A DNA stretch of 64,000 nucleotides, taken from NCBI GenBank assembly GCA_028564705.1, contig JAPXFQ010000248.1:1-64000 (forward strand), given 5' to 3'. Below, in pieces: positions 39,041-50,900 of the stretch. The stretch is from Apricaphanius iberus. Lineage: Eukaryota > Chordata > Actinopteri > Cyprinodontiformes > Aphaniidae. Positions within the stretch are counted from its first letter, which is position 1, and each line of letters opens with the position of its first letter. Below the pieces are notes generated by a model, which was given only the letters and a program-made list of their open reading frames with translations, ran no database searches and was not told where the DNA came from. Both the position numbers and the translations under genes were made by a program.

Positions 39041-40800
39041 CTGTATATTTATATGTCAGTTATCTCTTGAATATCGATACTCCATGAGATGAAATCTTGC
39101 ATAGAGCCTTAATCTGAGGTAGACTGAAGCTGCATCCGAATAACCCTACTATGCTTGCAACGTAGTAGGCTAAAAGGAGTATGCGTGCAATGTAGCATAT
39201 CCAAATCTCCAATATGGATAGGAGTAGTAGGCATAAAGTTCCGGGATGTGTAATACCGCCACAGTAAGCAGCCAGTGGATGCTACGCTATCTCACAATGT
39301 AAAATCGTATAAGAAGAGTGACCTCGACTGTCGACGAACTGTCAACCATTAACAATTTCGCCGCAATTTCGGCGTATATATAAAAGTGTAGCGATGTTAC
39401 TGATTACTTAAATTGTTTCTTGATAACTGATAAAACATTTAAGTTGATAAGTTGTTTAACGGGGCCACAGGCGACGTAGCGTAACATCCGAGTCAAAAGA
39501 AACGCAAAATGGTGGAGCAATACATCAGATTTCATGCCTACTTTTCGGTCGCAGTATTGACTACATCAATGGTCGAGTAATAGTTCATATGTAGCGAGTC
39601 ATCTTGATTTTCTTCCACTTTCTAATAATTTTGCTAATATTTGCTTCCTTCTTACTGTTTGCATGTTGTCCTGTAACCCTTACTGGTCTTGTGTAGGTCT
39701 TCAGTTTTGATATTCTTACACAGTTCTTTGGTATTGCCCAAGATGGAGTGTGCTGACGGTTGTTTTTTATACAGGTAGCGAGTTCAAACAGGTGCAGTTA
39801 AAGACGAACTAACAGCTCTGTAGGAGCCAGAAGTCCGGTAGGTAGGTAGAATTCTGAACTAAGTAAAAAGTAAGTAAGTAAGCTTTTTTTAGATTGTTTC
39901 AATCAGAAAGCTATATTGTCATTTTAAGCTGTACTTATGTGTTGGTTTCCTGATCCTGAGTCTGTTTAACTAAGGAACTGCACAGTACTGATGATTTGCA
40001 CTCGGTTTTTAAGACACTATGTTAGCTTCATCTACAAGGCAAGTATGATGACTAATACCATAGCAGCAAAATTAGAAAGAGAAACAGTTACCAGAGATCT
40101 GAGATCAGCACATGGCGGATGTGTAAAAAGTAGACTCTCGGTATAATATGCTTGAGTAATCTTGCTCACCAGGTATGACTTCTGATGGACTAATCCTTAC
40201 AGAGTAAATGATGGAGACGAAACTAGACTGAATAAATGCCTTAATTTTACTCCACACTTACAGAGCTGTGATGAAGTGTTTACATCCATACAGCTGTCCT
40301 TTGCTTTTCTTTTTAATCACATGGAGAAGTTTCATATACACAAATAATATAGGATATAGATAACATAGGTAAATAGAAAAAAATGTTTTTGGGATAAAAT
40401 AGCTTCCAAGGCAAACTGTCCTTGTGAAAAGATAAATAACCCCTGGTTAAACCATAACTTACCTGTGATTAACCAAATTTTTTGTTTAGTTCTTCCATCT
40501 GAAAACAGGTGCCTCCGAGATTTTCTGAACTCACAGAGGAATATCCCTAACTATTCATAAAAAAACATCGGCTAAATTAAGAAGTTTGGGGGCAGTTAAT
40601 GCTTTATTTAAAGGCGACGCTTTGCCTGCCCTCACGACTCCTATTATATGGATATACGCTGATCGCGACTGGATATAAACATCTTCCGAAGGACTCAGAG
40701 TGGCTCCAAACTTGTCTAGGTGAGTAAACAAACATAATAAATGCTAATAATGAGGTCTACGTTAAAAAAGAAAAAACAAAAAGAACTTTCCCTTTAAGAG
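39041..40800. other. No gene seen; possible MITE
   Basis: Around 39127-39260 the text tgcatccgaataaccctact, cgtagtaggctaaaaggagt and gtagtaggcataaag resembles the ends of a common fish hAT-like MITE. Otherwise nothing recognised. Confidence 0.3.
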
Positions 40801-41189
40801 TCTATTCACCCCACCCCTCTTAATTTCAGCTGAATCAAACTCTAGTTCATTTGCGCAGAAAGTCCAGTTCCTTTGGGGAGGTGTGAATGCGCAATCAAAC
40901 TGAATCTCACCAAAAACGCGAGCTCTGGTCCTCCTAAAAATGTAGCTCTCTTTTCAGTTAAAACAAACTCTGCTGCAGTTCAATTGCATAAGTGAATGGC
41001 AAGAAGACCCAGGACCAAACCAAAAGCAGAAAGCGGACTATTGAGGAGGGCATCCTTGGTAAACCAAAGTTACGCACAAAATTTATTTATTAGTTAACAA
41101 ATCAGGTTTTACACACAAACAGGATAACACAAGTTACAAATCAGGTATTACACACAGATATTGTTATTCTACTTTCTCTCCATAACACA

Positions 41190-41745
41190 GCCGTCCACTA
41201 GGACATTTTGGAGCAATTCATGCTTCCATATGCAGATAAGCTTAATAAGAAACCGACTTCTTTTTCCAGTCTTTCTCACTTTCTCAGTTCTGTGACGATA
41301 ACTTTGCTTGACTGGCCAGCAAACTGCCCTGACCTGTACCTCATAGGGAATCTATGGGGCATTGCCACAAGAAAGACGAGAGACATGAGACCGAACAATG
41401 CAGAAGACCTGAAGCTATTGACATATCCTGGTCTCCCATAAAATCTCATTAGAGCCACAGGCTGATAAAATCCATGCCACACCACAATGAGGAAATAACT
41501 GATGCAAAGCGGGTCCAAACCAAGTACTTTTCAGAGGTCCAATATTTCTCTATTTAAAATCCTGGTTTTATTCATTTCATGTCACATTCAAGATTTTGAA
41601 TTTGAAGTTTTCATAAGCTTTAAGACATTATCATCAAAATGATAACAAATAAAGGCTTAAGAAATTATTTTAAGTCTATATCATATATTAGTTTCACATT
41701 TTAAATTAAATTACTAATAAATGAACTTTTGCATGATATTCTAAG
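41190..41745 (+). pseudogene. Decayed Tc1-like transposase 3' end
   Basis: The frame at 41208-41441 ends in LDWPANCPDLYLIGNLWGIA and RKTRDMRPNNAEDLK, which corresponds to the Tc1 region SPDLNPIENLWG that holds the catalytic Glu; here PIE has become LIG, so the Glu is lost. A typical element 3' end (ctggttttattcatttcatg; gataacaaataaaggcttaa) follows to about 41740. Confidence 0.75.
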
Positions 41746-41764
41746 TTTTTGTGTTTTATCTGTA

Positions 41765-42115
41765 GAAGCTGACTGACAACATGAAGTAAGTAAAAGGATC
41801 TCAGAAAGTAACACATCATGTCCCAGTCTAAAGATATTTAAGAGCAGATGATCACCAAAATCAAGGGCATTTATCAGTCTGGAAGAGTGACAAAGCTGTT
41901 TATAAGACTCTTGTACCCCCGAGATCCACTGTGAGGATCAGATGGAGAAAACACGGTGAATATTCTCAGAAGTTGCAGGCGTAACAAAATTACTCCAAGG
42001 CATAAGCCACTGGTGACTCAAAAGAATAGAAATGCCCATTTACCAAAACACATCGTGACCATCCCCAAGCCTTTCAAGAACATAATTTGTGATTGATGAG
42101 ACCGCTGTTTTTTGT
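41765..42115 (+). pseudogene. Decayed Tc1-like transposase 5' end (different copy)
   Basis: ggcatttatcagtctggaag, agatccactgtgaggatcag and taccccaag-like wording, then aagccactggtgactcaaaa correspond to the N-terminal DNA-binding part of a Tc1 transposase (RTTVRAI..W; KPLVTQKN). It is full of stops and ends near a decayed TDETK (ttgatgagac at 42093). Confidence 0.55.
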
Positions 42116-43245
42116 TGTTGTCAGAATAAGGTTGCAAAAAAATGTACATTTGGAAATGACATTTCTTTTTGTTTTGGTTTATTTGTTTGATATTATTTAT
42201 TTATTGAATTATTTAAATTTCTTGTGCTAATGCATATTTATCAACAAATCAGCAGTGAGCATCACAGTAAATATGCTGGAATTCCCACAATAGCTACATT
42301 TCATCGGTTGTCCTAGGTCAGATACAATAGCAATACAAAACATACATTACATCACACCCCGTCATGCAACAACAACAAAAATAAATAAATATAAAGCAAA
42401 CAAACAAAAAACAGGTACAATACACTGTGGTAACACAAAAGCTCAAATACTCCACAATCAGTCAGTTGATATGGACCTTGTTTGGATATGTGTACATTTG
42501 TGAGTCAGTTTTAAAAATGTGTAAAGGTTATATTTAAACGTTGAGTGATAATAAAAGTTCCTAACATGAGCTGGTAAATTATTCTATGACTGTGTGCCTC
42601 TAATAGGAGGTTATAATAGTCTTGTGCCATTGTACATCACAGTCTAATCTGGTTTATGCTCTAGTATTATACTCTGTTATTGTTTTTTTTTGTTTTTTTG
42701 TGGGGGAGGGGTATGTATACAGTCCTTTAATTGTGGGTTAGTTGGTAATACCTACAAGAGGTTGTCTTATGATTAACGACAAGCTCATTATTTCCTTAAT
42801 TTTAGGTTTGGGGATTTCTCTGAAGCCGTCTTTGTCCTGTCCTTGCCTTACCTGTTTTATCAAATAGCTCAATTTGCATTTGTTTAAGCCTTTCCTCATG
42901 TGTTGCCCCATCCAGGAAAAATTTGCGTTGGATTTATTTACTACAGATCGGAGTGAATTTCAAATAGTAACATAATATTTACACTAAAAGTTTATCTTCA
43001 CAGTTGAGATTACACTTGACACCATGTCAACATCGGTCACAGAGTTTTAGCAGTGTATCACAAGCTAGCAAATGTTTTAGATTTTTCCCATTAAACCCGG
43101 TCTGAAAATAGACATAACAACTACTGCATTATTAGAAGGTTATCTAGTGCTAAGTCTGCTGTCATTAATGAAACCATATTACAGAGATAAATTATTACTC
43201 CAAGTGGTTAAAAGCGTCAATGCCAGCATTTATAATTATACTTAC
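42116..43245. other. No gene seen
   Basis: AT-rich, with a T-rich run near 42680. Possible old retroelement remains, not identified. Confidence 0.35.
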
Positions 43246-43427
43246 AGCTCAGGAGGAAGGAACCCTGGCCTATTTCATGAACTAACAGATCACTTGCACA
43301 TGTGAAGCTATCCTGCGTCCTCTCGAATCTCCTAAACGGTACCAGGAAGTTCAGATCTAAAACAAGGAAGCTGAAGGAAATATACAGCGGTGCACTCAAG
43401 AGTCCAGCAGACATAACAAGAGAGCTG
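43246..43427 (-). other. Candidate leader exon or small ORF between the two genes
   Basis: An acceptor (ttctccag ending at 43428) and a strong donor (gtaagtat at 43245) bracket 182 nt on the minus strand. It contains an ATG frame starting MSAGLLSAPLYISFSFLVLD that stays open across the exon. I recognise no family. It could be a non-coding pik3r6 leader exon, an lncRNA exon, or chance. Confidence 0.2.
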
Positions 43428-43978
43428 CTGGAGAATTAGTGAGATCACGCACTCTTATCAAACACTCAGGAGGGGGAAAATAAACCCGCCACCTCGGTTT
43501 CTTTCTGTGTCAAAGGCCACAAGGTTGAGAAATCTTTATTTTTTCCTTACTAGCCTGACTGAGAGCCCTAGAAAATCGGTGAGGAGGGCAAGCATCTGCA
43601 TCTTCATAGCCGCGGCGTCTACAGTACATCTCTGCTGAGGTATTTCAATCAGGCGCTCCTGTAAACTTCTATAAGACCTTATCTTAAAGGTGCGGTTACT
43701 TCTTCAATAAAGTTAATCCGCTATCAAGATTAAAATGTTATATCAGCTTCTCCAGGCAACAAGACAAACAACATGAAATGAATGACAATAAAGCAGGTCA
43801 AGATTCGTCGAGTAGGCTACTAGACAGGAGAAAGAAGGGCATGTTTCCATTCGTAGATAAAGTGCATTCTCCCCTTGTAAAAGTAGGCTTAAATGTAAAC
43901 TGCAGATAGGAAAATAGGCGCTGAACAGTTTTCTAAAGAAAACAACAAATCTCAAGTAAGACATTTGAGAATACTTAC

Positions 43979-44140
43979 GTAAAGTTACGTTATTTAAGCA
44001 GCTCCATTTTATTTACAGTAGCCAAAGATGGAACGGATATATCAATCGGTGGCACTTTGCTTGCTCATCTGTCTCCGTTTGACTCGCTATTAACGGAGCT
44101 GAGACTAAACCACGCCCACTTCAGACAACAGCCAATCAAA
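43979..44140 (-). promoter_or_regulatory. Candidate promoter and leader exon, possibly of pik3r6
   Basis: Read on the minus strand, an inverted CCAAT box (44132-44136) and a CACGCCC box (44111-44117) are followed within about 150 nt by a strong 5' splice site (GTAAGTAT at 43978-43971). This layout fits a TATA-less promoter with a short non-coding first exon. pik3r6 needs such an exon because its ATG exon begins at a splice acceptor. The boxes also read on the plus strand, so direction is not certain. Confidence 0.35.
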
Positions 44141-45600
44141 TCACTGAGCAAAGTAAAAGCGTTCGGAAATTATAAATAAATATTAGTTTATTTCCGAGAA
44201 TGTTTTCACACCCATGGTTATAAGTGTTCCAAAGATTCAGTTTAAGGGAGTTAATTGCATAATTACACATATATTTATTTTCCTGAACAAGTTTTGTGTT
44301 CCAAAATGTATCTTACAACACTTGCGTCAGTTGCTCTGAAACCTGATATTATTGAGGGGCCAAATGTTCCACGACCCAACAAAAATTATTTAGTGCTAAA
44401 ATATTTCTATGGTTAGATTTTTTTCATGACAAGGTAAAATAGACATTTGATAACTAAGATGATTTGTATGTATTGATTTCCTGTTGGGATTTCCCAATCC
44501 AATCCCTGGTCTCAGGGTTGTTTTTATTTTATCGCAGCCTTTTAAGAATAGTTCTGAGAAAATACAGCTCCTTTTTTTGTCATTGATTAGCTGACTGTAG
44601 TCCTCCCACATGAATGCAAAACTTTATATAATAATAGGTTGTGTTAATTTAGAGAACCTGAGTTTTCCTAAAGTTTTTTTTCTTCCAGTTATTGATGAGG
44701 AAGGTGGTGAAACAAAAATTCAAAGCAACGTTTGTGAAGCAGAACATCTTTCTTTTTGCCATTGGTATTTGATGCACATGATTAACTGAAGCTACAATGT
44801 ACAATCTTAACATAGGTATAATTATTCAGTAACACCAAATTTTTTTGGAATTTTGGTGATTTCAAGCCAATTCATTAACAAGTCCTATCAAAAAAGAGAT
44901 ATTGGCTTATGAGTGTACAGCTTCAGTAATATTTACAAACAACTAATAAAGCTGTGTGTGTTTCAGGTGATGTACTGTCGAGATCTTATCCAGATTTTAA
45001 CCAAGCGACTCATCTGATGAAGCTTCAATTTGAGGTTGATCGGGAAGGAAGCAGATGAGACAATACTGTTTATTACTGGCTGTCATGAGAAACACGTCTT
45101 ACTGCTTTCAGAATAGCATTGGTGAATGGTGATGACAATATAACCCATGTGATAGTGCTGAAACAAAGATTTTACTGTAAATACAGGGCAAATGTTTTAA
45201 GAAAGTATTGGACTGGGACTTCAGTATTGGCAAGTGCATATTGTTAAACGACACAGATCAGTGCAGAGTAAAAATATTCTGATAAAACAAAAAACATAAT
45301 TGCTTAATAAGATTTTAAAAAATACTGAATATACATTTCAATTTCTTTTTATATTTCCACAGCCTACATGGTTGCCATGTTTGCAGTGCAGCCACACCAA
45401 TTTAAACAAAATATTTTAAAAGCAAAATAAAAAAAACAAAGGAAGCACAGCTGCTACTAATGCATCCAATCCCTGCGTAATCTACAAACGGAGTTATAAA
45501 ACACAATTTACTCAAAAAATATATAAATGCACCTAACAGTTAAGTAGTTCACTGGAATTTATTCAGTTTTCACTAACAGATGTGCTTCTCAGTTGAAATG
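44141..45600. other. No gene seen
   Basis: AT-rich sequence upstream of the candidate promoter and downstream of pik3r5. Nothing recognised. Confidence 0.4.
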
Positions 45601-45620
45601 CAAACATATACACAAATATT

Positions 45621-45624
<4 letters not shown>

Positions 45625-45661
<37 letters not shown>

Positions 45662-45667
45662 AATATT

Positions 45668-45717
<50 letters not shown>
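45625..45717. repeat. (TA)n microsatellite, two blocks
   Basis: Two TA blocks separated by catAAATATTATACAT, so that the unit ttatacatatata occurs twice. Short frames here are artefacts. Confidence 0.95.
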
Positions 45718-45720
<3 letters not shown>

Positions 45721-45739
45721 CGTGTGTAGAGATACAATA

Positions 45740-46070
45740 ACACTTTTTTTCAAACCGATACAATATCGATATTTGGATGTCAGTGCTTGCTGATACCGAG
45801 TACCGATACCGATACTACTACCGCACAAACAAATTTAAAGACCTGGAAGACAGGTTTTATTTTCTTCTCTGCTTTTGACAACTAATGTGGTGGACGAATA
45901 AGATAAAAAATGTAATAAACATAAGTGAAAAATAAATATTTTTAGTGAAACTATTCCAGTTTCCACATTTTAAATATTGGGTCATCTGTTAACTTTAACC
46001 AATACTATACAAGAGAAAGGTATCGGCCCTGACAACTGAATCGCTATTTTTGCATCCCTATATTTATATA
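45740..46070. mobile_element. Possible hAT-like MITE
   Basis: The left end (ccgatacaatatcgatattt; gataccgagtaccgatacc) and right end (aggtatcggccctgacaact; ttttgcatccct) match the wording of a common fish GATACCGATACC repeat. Ends are not exact. Confidence 0.4.
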
Positions 46071-46078
46071 TATTAGTA

Positions 46079-46591
46079 CAGACCAAAGGTTTGGACACAC
46101 CTTCTCATTCAATGCGTTTTCTTTATTTTCATGACTACATTGTAGATTCTCAATTAAGGGCATCAAAACTATTATTCAATACATGATTTAGGGAATTACT
46201 GTATGTACTTAAACAAAACTGAATACGTTATATTTAGATTTATCAAAGTAGCCACCCTTTGCTCTGATTACTGCTTTGAATGCTCTTGTGCTTCCAGAGG
46301 TAGTCACCCAAAATGGTTTTCTAACAGTCTTGAAGGAGTTCTCAGAGATTCTTAGTACTTGTTGGCCCTTTTGCCTTCACTCTGCGGTTTAGCTCACCCC
46401 AAATCATCTCGATTAGGTTCAGGTCCGGTGACTTTGGAGGCCAGGTTATTTCACAATGTGTGGAAAAGTACTACATAACTCCATATGTGTTCATTCATAG
46501 TTTTGATGCCTTCAGTGAGAATCTACAATGTGTGGTCATAAAAATAAAGAAAACACACTGAATGAGAAGGTGTGTCTAAACTTTTGGTCTG
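46079..46591. mobile_element. Internally deleted Tc1-like element with TA duplication
   Basis: The 513-bp element has inverted arms of about 110 bp (cagaccaaaggtttggacac at 46079; its complement ends ggtctg at 46591) and is flanked by TA on both sides. The centre reads, on the minus strand, a WPPKSPDLNLIE-like segment (from about 46446), so it is an internal deletion of a transposase-coding parent that kept the catalytic-Glu region. Confidence 0.85.
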
Positions 46592-46592
46592 T

Positions 46593-46597
<5 letters not shown>

Positions 46598-46629
<32 letters not shown>
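46598..46629. repeat. (TA)n microsatellite
   Basis: About 30 bp of TA directly beyond the Tc1-like element's right flank. Confidence 0.9.
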
Positions 46630-46631
<2 letters not shown>

Positions 46632-46809
46632 GTTTGTAATTGAATGCCATATTTCCACCTGAGGAACTTTCCAGGGTGAAGCCACTGCAATGATATACAA
46701 CGCATCAGGTGTAATGCTGAGTTCTTATTGAAATATTCAGATTTTTTTTATGCTGGATGCCAAATCACAAATAAATATTTACCAAAAAAAACACAACTAC
46801 AAAATATAT

Positions 46810-47758
46810 TTTATTGTTACACGCTGTATAACATTTTTAGAAAGTGCAGTTAATCAGGTACATAAAATGTCGAGCCAAGTGCATTTTACAGCACCAGAAC
46901 ATCCACCTCTATTCTTGATCATTTATCATCTTGATAAGTTGGATTCTGATTCCATAATATATTACAGTACTTACAGAGACTTCGGTTTCAAGTTCAAATA
47001 TTTATATGTGTAGTAGCGTGGAAATTTAATGAAAAGTCAAGAGAGTCCCCTGGTGGTCATATTCATAGCTGCAGTTTAAAATGTGAGAAGTAGCTCCCTG
47101 GGAGAAATATTATTGGATTACATGATACAGATAAAAACATGATGGCATTGAGTAAAGGCTATATTACATAAAACAATATCTTAAGAGCATAAACTTAACA
47201 TGTTGTACATCTATAGTGTGCTTTCTCAGATCGTGTCAAATAATCTGCAGTGGTTCATAATCGATGGTCATGAGGGTTGACCAAGACAGAAAAGATAATT
47301 CTACCTTTCCCTCTGTAGGACCTGGATTTACAGAAACATGTCATATTGATGTGAGTGTGAAAGGCATTTTACCTGAGAATTTTCATACTTACCCTGGTCA
47401 ACTATAGCACATTCTAATCTAAAAGTGGTTAAAGTCAGTTTTGTCTAGAAACACAAAAAGAGGAACTGAAACCTTAACAGTGAAACTTTAAACATTTTTT
47501 CTTCAGTGCAGTGAAATACTGCATTGCACAGTTAAAGCCCATCCTGTCTCTAGATAGTCTTGGTTTCATGTGAGTTAAGGGTATTGGAGTTCAGAGTGCA
47601 AGCGCTTCGTTTTCAAAACCAGCATTCAAAGTCCGTCACACTGGACTGAATCAAATTACTTTCAAGAAAACAGGCACAGACAATTAAAATGTCCTGTGTG
47701 CAAAGTATACAACGAATAATTGTGGTGAAGATCATTCCAATTGCAGTGGTGAATGTTC
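46810..47758 (-). other. pik3r5: Probable pik3r5 3'UTR
   Basis: No ORF or repeat is evident below the stop codon. Candidate poly(A) signals on the minus strand are an ATTAAA near 47026 and an AATAAA at 46815-46810, giving a 3'UTR of about 0.75 or 0.95 kb. The true end is not visible from sequence. Confidence 0.45.
47046..47057 (-). promoter_or_regulatory. Candidate CTCF-binding motif
   Basis: The minus strand reads CCACCAGGGGAC, close to the CTCF core. It lies in or just beyond the pik3r5 3'UTR, between the two paralogues. Confidence 0.3.
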
Positions 47759-47909
47759 TCAGGGCAGGGCCCCACTGAAGGTCACAATGGGCAGGCAGAG
47801 CAGGGAGCAGAAAGTGGGGTTCAGAGGCTGGATCTGAGCAGAGCCCTGGGATTTTCTTAGCCTCCAGTCAGTAGAGCTGTCAGGTTTGTAGCACACAGAT
47901 ATTTCACAT
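47759..47909 (-). CDS. pik3r5: pik3r5 terminal exon
   Basis: The exon is 151 nt and ends in TGA. It encodes [12 protein letters not shown] and ends [17 protein letters not shown], almost identical to the human C-terminus. Confidence 0.97.
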
Positions 47910-50900
47910 CTGGACGAGATGGAAGGACAGATGTGTTAGAGAAAACACCTGAGCATGAGGCAGAGGATAAGAAAACTGCACACTTTAAGAAAAATACATT
48001 GAGATCGTGTGGGAAATTATCTGACAAACTTAATGAAGGCAACATCTCAGCATGTAGTTGTGTGTTAGTTATATAAAATAATCTGTTTAAAACCATTTGA
48101 TTCCATACCTGGTGACACTTTGCAGTATCTTTTTTTCATCCTGGTCCAGACAAACAGCAAAAGTTGTGTTTCCAGCGCCGCTGACCTGCACTTTGTCCAC
48201 CTTCACCTCAGTCACAGTGAGCTGCTACAAAGTTGAGAAAATAAAAGCAATAAATCTTTGGGTTGGCTAAAGCATTAGAGGACCTTCATGTATTTTTTAT
48301 TTCATTTTAGAATTTTAAGGTGGTTTATCTGGATTTTCTTTGACAGACCAGAAAAAATTTGTGCACAACTGTAAAATGAGGGTGAAACTTTGTTTTAAAA
48401 ACGAAAAACCTGATCAGTTTGGTTATCTGGCTTTGATACCCCTAAATAAAACCATTAACAGTTTTGCACATCTTACAATATGACTAAAAATGTCCCCATT
48501 ATTGGAGAAGTATCCAACAGCATGATGCTGCCACCACCATGCTTCACTGTGGGGAGGTTATGCTCAGGGGGGTTAGTTTTTGTCTGATATATAGAGTTTA
48601 ACATGCAAAACAAAATTAATAATTTTGGTTTCATTTGTGCCGAACACTTTTCCACATATTTGCTGCATTCCATAAAGGCTTAACACAAGTTGCAGAAATT
48701 ACTTATTATGGAACGCCAAAGCGCTCAAACTTAAAAAAAAAAACCTTATGATATTAATGTGCATGAATAAATAATAGTCAAATATATAATGTAAAAAATA
48801 TAATGGTGAAAATGACTGAATTCCTTTGAAATTTTAAGCTCTTTAGTTTGAAATTGTTGTAATTTTCTTTTAAAAATGATTGTATTAATATAAAAAAAAA
48901 TTATTTGACACGAATAGCTCAAGATTCCAAAAGGAACCAGTCACCGCACATCACTGTTGTCTATTATTTATTAATGAAGAAATTTATGTAATAACTTTAT
49001 ATTTATTTAAATATAAACACTTTGGTGTTCCATATCTTATGGCTCTTTTAAATTCAATTGCACTCTTACATAAAGACCAGATTTGGAATGCTCTGTCAAT
49101 AGGTTCTTCCATCAGAGTTGTAGAAAGTTTTGCAAATATGCCATACATTTTAATATTCATTGAACAGAACTCCGGGGGATGCTCCGAGCTTGGAATATTG
49201 TTTTATAACCAAGCCTCGTTTTAAACTTTCCCACAACCATCTCTCCAACCCGTCTGCTGTGTTACTTCTTCATAATGCCGTTTTTATTAGCAGACTCCTC
49301 CAAAAAAAGATTGCCCTGGATTTTATTTATCGTTTCAGAATAAAGGGGGCTGAATCTAAATGTATGTCTCATTATTTGTAAAAAACAAACAACAAAAACA
49401 AGTATGACTTTTCCCTCTTCACAACTTTTCACACTGTTAATGTTGCTGAAAACACACAATTGTTGTACTTTGGTTAAATATCCAAAATTGAAAAGGCCCA
49501 CAAACAACATTTTAAAAAGGGAGAAAACAGTTTAGTATACTGAGAGATGGAGCTTTTAACACTGAGGGAAAAAATTTTCTGCCGAAAAGCAAAAAAAAAA
49601 AAACACAAAAAAAATAAATTTTGTGTTGTGGCTTTTTGCTCCATCAAGAAGTAAGCGTGACAAATTGCTCGCATACATTTTAATTTGTGAAATTGGAGCA
49701 GCCGATGCAATCAGAGTCAAAATCAGGTCTGTGCCTTTGAAGGCTAAGTGCTGCAGCGTCGTTTGCGACAGATTGCAGATACAGTATTTAAACCACAAAC
49801 CAAAGAGATCGGCTGATGTCACGTCAAGATTACCTGGTTGTAGCCTTTCTTGCTTTTGCCATTCTGTCTCTTGAGGACCTCAGTCATTGTGAGCTGCAGG
49901 CACTCCATCTTTGAATCTGAAAAATGATTTTTATAAACATGTAGAACATCTCCTCCTCTGACAGCAGTTTAACACATTTCAAGGCATTATAATATATATA
50001 TATATATATAAATAGTGATACATGTAACAAATATATTTAAACCCCTTTCAAAATTGAGCAAAAAGACTAAAATAAGTATTTTATTTCAGCAGCATAACAC
50101 CGCAACAAAAAATTTAGAAAACACAGTTTAAGTACAGCATTACTTGCTATTCTAGTTACATTATATAATTTTTATATAAAATATTTATTGATGATTATTT
50201 ATATTTTAATACCTTGATTAATGCAAGAATATATATTATACAAAACCCATAAAATGCCCTAGAAGTTTTAAAGTGCTTTGTGTGAAGAATATTGCTTTTT
50301 TTCTCAGGACTGATTATTATGTAGCAACACAAGTACATCAAGCCAATAAAAGCTGGTTAATAAGCCCCATTGTGCCAAACAGGTTCAGAGCTCATTGACT
50401 GTAGTTAGGTACCCTAACAAAAGGGATCGAGCTCTTTTAGCTTCCTCCAGACAGTAAAATTTGACTTTCTTTTGAGCAAATTACAAGTGAATCAGTCTTC
50501 TTTCATCCAGATAACCAGCATCAGGGAGAGTATAGCATAAGTCTATGCTTCATTCAACCAGAGAAAACTGTGACCAAACTGGCACCATTTCTGGCAAGTC
50601 ACTAAACAACATTTCACCACAGTATGTGAATGACAGAAAGCTAACGATTTAAAACTTCAAACTAATTTGATACCAGTAGCCACTTTGACATCTGTGTGCA
50701 AATTTTCTGCTATTAGCTCATTGGTAATTCCCTTGTTGGTGCAAAGATGCTATTTTAAACGGTTGTATCTTTTGTATTGGTCATAAACTCAGTTATGGAA
50801 ATTTTAACAAACTGGGTTTTCCAAACAGACTGGTGGTCACAAAGTTCCTTCTTTTTTTCTTTGCCAATTCACTTTTTTTATTTAACAGCACGGTTTATTT

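Noticed and set aside
49039..49381. Two overlapping plus-strand frames in a pik3r5 intron
   Set aside because: Short, AT-rich, no known motif and no splice-site support.
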